NCBI GenBank assembly: GCA_964513465.1
Contig: CAZEMR010000066.1
Location: 1 to 16,355, forward strand
Reading direction: 5' to 3'
Origin: CAZEMR01 sp964513465
GTDB taxonomy: Bacteria; Bacteroidota; Ignavibacteria; Kapaibacteriales; UBA2268
DNA: 16,355 nucleotides
Shown here: positions 12,709 to 16,355 of the stretch, piece after piece
How the letters are laid out: the number at the start of each line of letters is the position of its first letter
Position numbering within the stretch: the stretch's first letter is position 1
Position numbers and translations under genes: made by a program
Notes under the pieces: model-generated
The model's input: only the letters and a program-made list of their open reading frames with translations
Database searches by the model: none
What the model was told of the DNA's origin: nothing

Positions 12709-12963
12709 TTAATCATCCTGCTGGACTAATGTTAAATATCTGGCTTCTTTCTGGATATGGTGTATTTTTTCCTCAACTTCGGCGGTCAGAAACGCTGATA
12801 CAGGCGCCGATGAAGCTTTGTCTGCCTCGAGCGACAAACGCCTGAGCAAAAGTTCAATGCATTCGTCCCAGAGCTGAAAAGGTACTTCTCGGGCGATGTT
12901 TACGGCGGCTTGGTCTATTACCCGTATAATAGCAAGCGGTAAAGAAAATTTTTTCGCATTCAT
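12709..12963 (-). CDS. Small helical protein, unknown
   Basis: An 84-residue protein, MNAKKFSLPLAIIRVIDQAA onward, largely helical, with 'AREVPFQLWDECIELLLRRL' in the middle and no cysteine-pair or HTH signature. AAGGA lies about 8 bases before the ATG. It is separated from the gene upstream by hairpin site C, and its stop lies 2 bases from the next ATG. Not recognised. Confidence 0.5.
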   Translation of the reverse strand: MNAKKFSLPLAIIRVIDQAAVNIAREVPFQLWDECIELLLRRLSLEADKASSAPVSAFLTAEVEEKIHHIQKEARYLTLVQQDD

Positions 12964-13000
12964 AACTATTTCCTTATATTTGTGTGTTGATGATGTTACT

Positions 13001-13037
13001 AAGCCCTTGGGTCGTTGCAGCGATCAAGGGCTTTTTT
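13001..13037 (+). terminator. Rightward-facing terminator hairpin inside the leftward operon (site C)
   Basis: AAGCCCTTG (13001-13009) pairs with CAAGGGCTT (13025-13033) and is followed by T to 13037 on the plus strand. The outer stem is nearly the same as site A. The T-tract overlaps the stop of the 46-residue gene. On the minus strand there is no T-tract. A TATATT box lies at 12975-12980 on the plus strand, but no good -35 is seen. Confidence 0.6.
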
Positions 13038-13176
13038 AGTTCAGAGTGTACATGAATCTGAATACTGCTGTAATCGATCTTTCGCGGAATATTTTGCGAT
13101 ATTTGTCTATCGAAAAATCAACTACACGGATGCGGCGTACTCCGCTATAAGCAGGCATTTTATAAAGCCTGATCAT
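13036..13176 (-). CDS. Small basic protein (46 residues), unknown
   Basis: The frame begins MIRLYKMPAYSGVRRIRVVD and is rich in Arg and Lys. It has a GGAGGA ribosome site, and its ATG overlaps the stop of the ribbon-helix-helix gene (ATGA), so it is probably co-translated with it. It ends at the A-tract of hairpin site C. The packing and ribosome site support a real gene; the sequence matches no family I know. A small nucleic-acid-binding protein is possible from its charge. Confidence 0.55.
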   Translation of the reverse strand: MIRLYKMPAYSGVRRIRVVDFSIDKYRKIFRERSITAVFRFMYTLN

Positions 13177-13373
13177 TGTGTATCCTCCATATTAAATTCA
13201 ACCGAGTAATAAAGCAGGATCAAATCGCGTATCAGGGCAGTTTTATTTTTATAATTATACCGCTTCTGGATCGCTTCCAGTTTGCGCCGTTCGTCCTGAC
13301 TGAGATCAACATTCAGGCGGTAAGGCTCGCTGTTTTTGGTAAGTTTTTTGTCGAATATTTTTAAAGGTGTCAT
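13173..13373 (-). CDS. Ribbon-helix-helix DNA-binding protein
   Basis: A 66-residue protein. Residues 17-58 read 'PYRLNVDLSQDERRKLEAIQ' and 'YKNKTALIRDLILLYY', the Arc/CopG/MetJ layout of one beta strand followed by two helices with the 'K-T-A-L-I-R' turn. Such proteins bind DNA as dimers, often to inverted or direct repeats. There is no ribosome site before the ATG, unlike most genes here, so expression may be low. The region just upstream holds a TTTACA-GAT-TGTAAA dyad and a 12-bp tandem repeat, which are plausible operators for this or the neighbouring protein. Confidence 0.65.
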   Translation of the reverse strand: MTPLKIFDKKLTKNSEPYRLNVDLSQDERRKLEAIQKRYNYKNKTALIRDLILLYYSVEFNMEDTQ

Positions 13374-13399
13374 ATATTATTTTGCATTTGTGTAATAAA

Positions 13400-13437
13400 T
13401 TGAGTAAATTTTTGAGTAAATTTTTACAGATTGTAAA
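13400..13437. promoter_or_regulatory. Operator-like repeats before the ribbon-helix-helix gene
   Basis: TTGAGTAAATTT occurs twice in tandem (13400-13411 and 13412-13423). It runs into the dyad TTTACA-GAT-TGTAAA (13423-13437). The TTACA/TGTAA arms match the dyads in the divergent switch at 13718-13729 and 13760-13771. The block lies between two small DNA-binding protein genes and is likely to be bound by one of them or by the main regulator. Confidence 0.5.
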
Positions 13438-13443
13438 GTGAAA

Positions 13444-13653
13444 TTATGCTTGCCCTTCGGCGAGGATGCGAAAGTATTCTGCCGGATCGGATTTGAAAAT
13501 GTAGTGCGCGACCTTCAGGTGGCTGCGAGCGACGCTCGAAATAGTTTCGTAACTGTATTTGTTTTTAAACTCTTCGAGCATATCCCGAAACTCGGGCTGG
13601 AATGTGACGACGGCCACTGCCGTGTTGTCTGTTTCTACTGTTGTGTCTGCCAT
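13444..13653 (-). CDS. Small DNA-binding-like protein at the switch (Cro position)
   Basis: A 69-residue protein from the ATG at 13653, which has GGAGAAAG upstream; the longer frame reaching 13821 runs across the divergent promoter and is rejected. The sequence 'VVTFQPEFRDMLEEFKNKYS' with the helix 'YETISSVARSHLKVAHYIF' looks like a beta strand and two helices, compatible with a ribbon-helix-helix or small phage regulator. As the first leftward gene opposite the repressor it holds the position of lambda Cro. Its sequence is not Cro-like, so the role is inferred from position. Confidence 0.55.
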   Translation of the reverse strand: MADTTVETDNTAVAVVTFQPEFRDMLEEFKNKYSYETISSVARSHLKVAHYIFKSDPAEYFRILAEGQA

Positions 13654-13800
13654 GCTTTCTCCGCTAATGTGGTAATATAATTTCAATTTGCCGCTTGTTG
13701 TATGTTCGACTATCTTGTTACAAATGTAATAAATAGTATAACATAAAGCAAGCAAAATATTACAACTGTTACAAATTATTTTTTGCGATTTGTTAACTTG
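13654..13800. promoter_or_regulatory. Divergent promoter-operator region (lysogeny switch)
   Basis: The leftward side has an extended -10, TGtTATACT (plus 13735-13743). The rightward side has TTGTTA (13715-13720) and TATAAC (13737-13742) at 16-bp spacing. The two -10 boxes overlap, so the promoters probably exclude each other. Operator-like dyads are TTACA-AA-TGTAA (13718-13729), which overlaps the rightward -35 and the leftward start site, and TTACA-AC-TGTTA (13760-13771, one mismatch). The same half-site recurs at 13424-13436. Confidence 0.55.
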
Positions 13801-14559
13801 ATGGAATATAGCGGGTTGCATGTGTCGAAAAATATTCCGATAATCAGATTGAAAGAGTTTGTCAACGCGTTGGGTATGACTTTCTCGACTTTCGCTCGCT
13901 CGATAGGGCTATCTGAGCAAGGTCTATCACCCTATATTTATGGCGCTCGAACAATCGGCAGGCAGACCTATGCCCGCCTTGAAAAAGCCGGCTTAAGCCC
14001 ACAGTGGCTGCAGTATGGTACCGGACCGGTGTTCTCGGATAGCCAGCGCGGTCGCGAGCTGAAGGCTGAATACGGCGATGTTAAAAGCATCGCCGAGCTG
14101 AATAGAAAGCGAGAAGAAGAGATAGTGGACGTATCAGAATTCGATGAATACGAGCGGCTCTATATGGTCGCTAAGAGATATTTCGGGGGCCTTGGTGAAT
14201 TAGCCAGAAAAATGGATAAACCGCGCCAAACATTTTACACCTACAAAGGCAAGCAGTTCGGACGCCGAATTCTGGACGAATTGAAAGATAGCTTGCAGAT
14301 TAATCCGGATTTTATTAAATTCGGAGATAAGCCGATGTTATTAATTGATGAGGAATCCGAGGATTCGTCAATACAAGAATACGCATCCGGCACCAGCGGC
14401 GACAAAAAGATCGCCGAGCCCGGCGTCAGCGCAACCCACGGATTTCATCTCCCCGACATCCGCACGCTGACCATCGACGAAATGAAACAAGTCCTTGAAT
14501 GGTGCAAGGAGAACATCCCTAAAATCGAGCGCATTCTCGAAGCGCTCGACGAAAAATAA
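13801..14559 (+). CDS. CI-type phage repressor with two HTH copies and no LexA-type peptidase domain
   Basis: A 252-residue protein. Residues 16-79 are a CI-like HTH (LKEFVNALGMTFSTFARSIG, ending in 'LSPQWLQYGTGPVF'). Residues 117-183 repeat the fold (YERLYMVAKRYFGGLGELAR, ending in 'INPDFIKFGDKPML'). The closing 'NPxWLxxGxGPMF' motif is typical of CI repressor N-termini. The last 50 residues are helical; no S24 Ser/Lys peptidase signature is visible. It would repress the leftward promoter, but induction by RecA-stimulated self-cleavage is not expected. ATG at 13801 is chosen over a TTG 18 bases upstream; neither has a strong ribosome site. The lipoprotein gene follows 28 bases downstream. 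Confidence 0.75.
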   Translation: MEYSGLHVSKNIPIIRLKEFVNALGMTFSTFARSIGLSEQGLSPYIYGARTIGRQTYARLEKAGLSPQWLQYGTGPVFSDSQRGRELKAEYGDVKSIAELNRKREEEIVDVSEFDEYERLYMVAKRYFGGLGELARKMDKPRQTFYTYKGKQFGRRILDELKDSLQINPDFIKFGDKPMLLIDEESEDSSIQEYASGTSGDKKIAEPGVSATHGFHLPDIRTLTIDEMKQVLEWCKENIPKIERILEALDEK

Positions 14560-14587
14560 CTCATTATCAATCATTACGAAGGAATCT

Positions 14588-15067
14588 ATGATGAAGCAAT
14601 TCAAGATTATTTTGGTTTTGTTGCTTATTTCCATGCTCGCCGGATGCGGCACTACCGTTTACCAACTGCATAACGACAAGTGTCAGGAAACCACCGAGAA
14701 TATCATCAAGAAAATCTCAATGCTATTGATTCAAAAGAACTTTAATATCGAGCAGGCCGACGCCGATCTGGGGCTATTGCGTGCATCGACTATACCGTCG
14801 CATACGTTTATGGTTGGAGACATTCAACGGGTTTGGACTATCCAGGTTATCGACACTGATGATCCTTTATCGCCTGTCAGAAAAGTTATTGCAAGCGCAA
14901 AGACAATTATTTATCAAAAAAACGGATTTGGTCAGACCACAGGATCATCTGAGACCTATTATGACGACGATGCTTCCCGCGACTGGGATTGGTATTGGGA
15001 CATCCGTAATCAATTGGAAAAGATATGCGGTAGCAAGGTTATAATAAAAGAATCAAAAACCAATTAA
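14588..15067 (+). CDS. Small lipoprotein, co-transcribed with the repressor
   Basis: A 159-residue protein beginning MMKQFKIILVLLLISMLAGC. The lipobox L-A-G-C places the lipidated Cys at residue 20; Gly at +2 suggests outer-membrane sorting. The mature part is a small mixed fold with 'ENIIKKISMLLIQKNFNIEQ' and a final 'WDWYWDIRNQLEKICG'. It resembles short stress or assembly lipoproteins only in a general way and is not assigned. GAAGGA lies 5 bases from the ATG. Placed with the repressor and followed by a terminator, it is likely made in the lysogen, as phage conversion or exclusion genes are. Confidence 0.8.
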   Translation: MMKQFKIILVLLLISMLAGCGTTVYQLHNDKCQETTENIIKKISMLLIQKNFNIEQADADLGLLRASTIPSHTFMVGDIQRVWTIQVIDTDDPLSPVRKVIASAKTIIYQKNGFGQTTGSSETYYDDDASRDWDWYWDIRNQLEKICGSKVIIKESKTN

Positions 15068-15133
15068 AATGGAACAACATGGGGCGGCCCTGGTGACACA
15101 GAAGCAATAACCATATCCTGACACTCAATCATA

Positions 15134-15155
15134 GGGGCTGGCCGCGGCTGGCCCC
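15134..15155 (+). terminator. Terminator after the lipoprotein gene
   Basis: GGGGCTGGC can pair with GCTGGCCCC (9 bp with two G-T pairs) around a 4-base loop. It is followed on the plus strand by GCTTTAATTATTTTG. It ends the repressor-lipoprotein unit about 65 bases after the stop and lies before the integrase start. Confidence 0.6.
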
Positions 15156-15193
15156 GCTTTAATTATTTTGTTAATTATTTAAATAACTTAATC

Positions 15194-16249
15194 ATGCATT
15201 CAGGCAGAAAGAGAACGCGCGAGCACTGGCCATCGCGCAAATATTCCGTGGGATATATTTACAATCGCGGCGGGGTGGCATACATCAATATCGCCGGCTA
15301 TAAAAAGAGCACAGGCCTTCGGTTCGTCCCGCAAAATCGCAAGGCCGCGGTGGATTTACTCGACGCCGCCGTGGTGCAGTATTTCCAGCCAAAAGCAAAG
15401 AAAGCCTCGGGTGAAAATAAACGGGTCTCGGATTTGATCCAGGAATACTCGAAGGTGCATTTTCCGAACATCTCAAAATCCTGGCGCTATTCGATCAAGC
15501 GCGCCGTAAAGTATTGCATTACCCACGATTACCCGCTGTCGGACGTCGAAGCGATCCGGATCGAAATAGCTGAAAACCTCGCGGCGATGGACTACCACCC
15601 GAATTATATCCGGAAATGCGCTCAGTGCATTCGCCAGATATTTACTTATGCAATCGGGCAAGGTTATATGAGCATTAATCCGGTTACGGCGAATATGATC
15701 CCCCGCAAAGTGTCGATGAGCAAAAAGCAAGATACGCTGATGACGATCGGGGAAATTAACAAGATCATAAATCATTTGCGGACAAAAGGCAATATCGAGC
15801 TTGCCCGGCTTGTTGAATTTATAAGGATAACCGGTTGCCGGATCGGCGAAGTGCTGAAAATCAAGTGGTCTGATATTGGTTCGGAGAGTATAAAAATCGA
15901 CGGCAAGGGCAGTCGGATCAGATATTTCCCGATCAGGCCATTCCCTGAATTAGAAAAATTATTATCGGAAATGCCACGCAGCCGGGAGGAACTATTCCCA
16001 TGGAAGAATTATACGAAGCTCAGCGACGAAATACAATCGGCAAAAAAATATCTCGGGATAGAAAAATCAGGCGTGTTTCATTCGATAAGGGCGGCGCGGG
16101 AGAATGAATTGATCAATGATGAACGAATCGATATGAACATTGCAGCGGAATTATTGGGTCACACGCGCCGCGTACAGGAAGAGCATTATTTAGAGGCGCT
16201 CGGGCCGAAAAAATTAGCAGAATTGATAATGCGGAATCGATCGAAATAA
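15194..16249 (+). CDS. int: Tyrosine-type phage integrase
   Basis: A 351-residue protein. The N-terminal part (1-75) is a basic arm-binding-like domain, then a core-binding helical domain (about 76-170). The catalytic domain carries TGCRIGEVLKI (R216), K238, the FHSIR motif (H296, R299), LGHTRR (H323) and the nucleophile Y332 in EEHYLEA. All six classical residues are present, so it should be active. It mediates integration and, with an excisionase, excision. It faces the right edge, where tandem 11-bp repeats lie, as expected near an attachment site. The ATG has no clear ribosome site, so expression may be weak or regulated. Confidence 0.93.
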   Translation: MHSGRKRTREHWPSRKYSVGYIYNRGGVAYINIAGYKKSTGLRFVPQNRKAAVDLLDAAVVQYFQPKAKKASGENKRVSDLIQEYSKVHFPNISKSWRYSIKRAVKYCITHDYPLSDVEAIRIEIAENLAAMDYHPNYIRKCAQCIRQIFTYAIGQGYMSINPVTANMIPRKVSMSKKQDTLMTIGEINKIINHLRTKGNIELARLVEFIRITGCRIGEVLKIKWSDIGSESIKIDGKGSRIRYFPIRPFPELEKLLSEMPRSREELFPWKNYTKLSDEIQSAKKYLGIEKSGVFHSIRAARENELINDERIDMNIAAELLGHTRRVQEEHYLEALGPKKLAELIMRNRSK

Positions 16250-16254
16250 GCCCC

Positions 16255-16289
16255 CCGAAAATTCGGCTTATGGTACAATTATGGTACAA
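16255..16289. repeat. Palindrome and tandem 11-bp repeats downstream of the integrase
   Basis: CCGAAAATTCGG (16255-16266) is a palindrome with 5-bp arms. It is followed by TTATGGTACAA twice in tandem (16268-16278 and 16279-16289). Direct repeats beside an integrase gene often are arm or core sites of the attachment region. No matching copy is found in the left 640 bases, so the other attachment half is not in the window. Confidence 0.45.
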
Positions 16290-16308
16290 TCGCCATTCAC
16301 AAAATAAA

Positions 16309-16331
16309 AAACCCGCTGCTGGAGCGGGTTT
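16309..16331 (-). terminator. Leftward intrinsic terminator at the right edge
   Basis: AAACCCGC (16309-16316) pairs perfectly with GCGGGTTT (16324-16331) around a 7-base loop. On the minus strand it is followed by TTTTTTATTTT, a strong tail. It would stop transcription coming from outside toward the integrase, so it may be the end of a neighbouring gene beyond the window. Confidence 0.7.
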
Positions 16332-16355
16332 CGGGATATTGAGTTTTGATTTTCG

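Noticed and set aside
13654..13821. N-terminal extension of the leftward Cro-position protein
   Set aside because: The extension would cover the divergent promoter region, whereas the ATG at 13653 has a good GGAGAAAG ribosome site.
1..16355. tRNA or rRNA genes
   Set aside because: No cloverleaf-like sequence with conserved T-loop or CCA end was noticed on either strand by eye.

Overview
This window looks like the lysogeny-control and early replication/recombination region of a temperate phage or prophage, probably from a metagenome of a Gram-negative bacterium. A tyrosine integrase and a CI-type regulator read rightward at the right end. More than twenty tightly packed, often overlapping genes read leftward with the usual early-phage content: a RecA-like Sak4-type ATPase, a Cas4/RecB-like nuclease, a DEAH helicase, a replication initiator and a primase-helicase. 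No capsid, terminase or tail gene is visible. The Gram-negative inference rests on the lipobox lipoprotein and the Sec signal peptide; I cannot name the host. A 100-base run of N flanked by two identical 55-base copies shows this is a draft short-read assembly, and the gap is probably not real.

Layout, right to left. 16250-16355 holds tandem 11-bp repeats and a leftward intrinsic terminator beside the integrase. 15194-16249 is the integrase. 13801-15067 is a rightward pair: a regulator with two copies of a CI-type HTH domain and no LexA-type peptidase, then a small lipoprotein. 13654-13800 is the divergent switch, with TTACA/TGTAA dyads. 12452-13653 is a leftward block of small DNA-binding and unknown proteins, ending in a strong leftward terminator at 12391-12445. 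8222-12359 carries small phage proteins, a DEDDh exonuclease, a DnaA-domain-IV-like protein and the Sak4-like ATPase. 3701-8110 carries the PD-(D/E)XK nuclease, DEAH helicase, zinc ribbon, a second DnaA-domain-IV-like protein, a tandem Myb-like protein and a DUF4373-type initiator. 644-3682 carries the primase-helicase, a second nuclease, a Mor-like regulator and an ASCH-like protein. 1-643 is a mostly non-coding stretch with a terminator, a mini-ORF and the start of a secreted-protein gene.

How it may work together. The regulator would hold the leftward promoter shut in the lysogen. On induction the leftward operon would supply recombination and replication proteins. The initiator gene contains five exact GTATTCAT boxes spaced exactly 21 bp apart next to a strand-biased AT-rich tract. 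That is the layout of the lambda origin inside gene O, so this is the best candidate for the replication origin. The two DnaA-domain-IV-like proteins and the Myb-like protein encoded around it are candidate origin binders. The Mor-like protein near the operon end is a candidate trigger for later genes.

The least explained feature is a set of three hairpins in the gaps of the leftward operon (8181-8223, 9648-9692, 13001-13037). Their T-tracts face against the operon, and each has a TATATT box about 26-33 bp upstream on the plus strand. They could be short counter-transcripts or antisense terminators.
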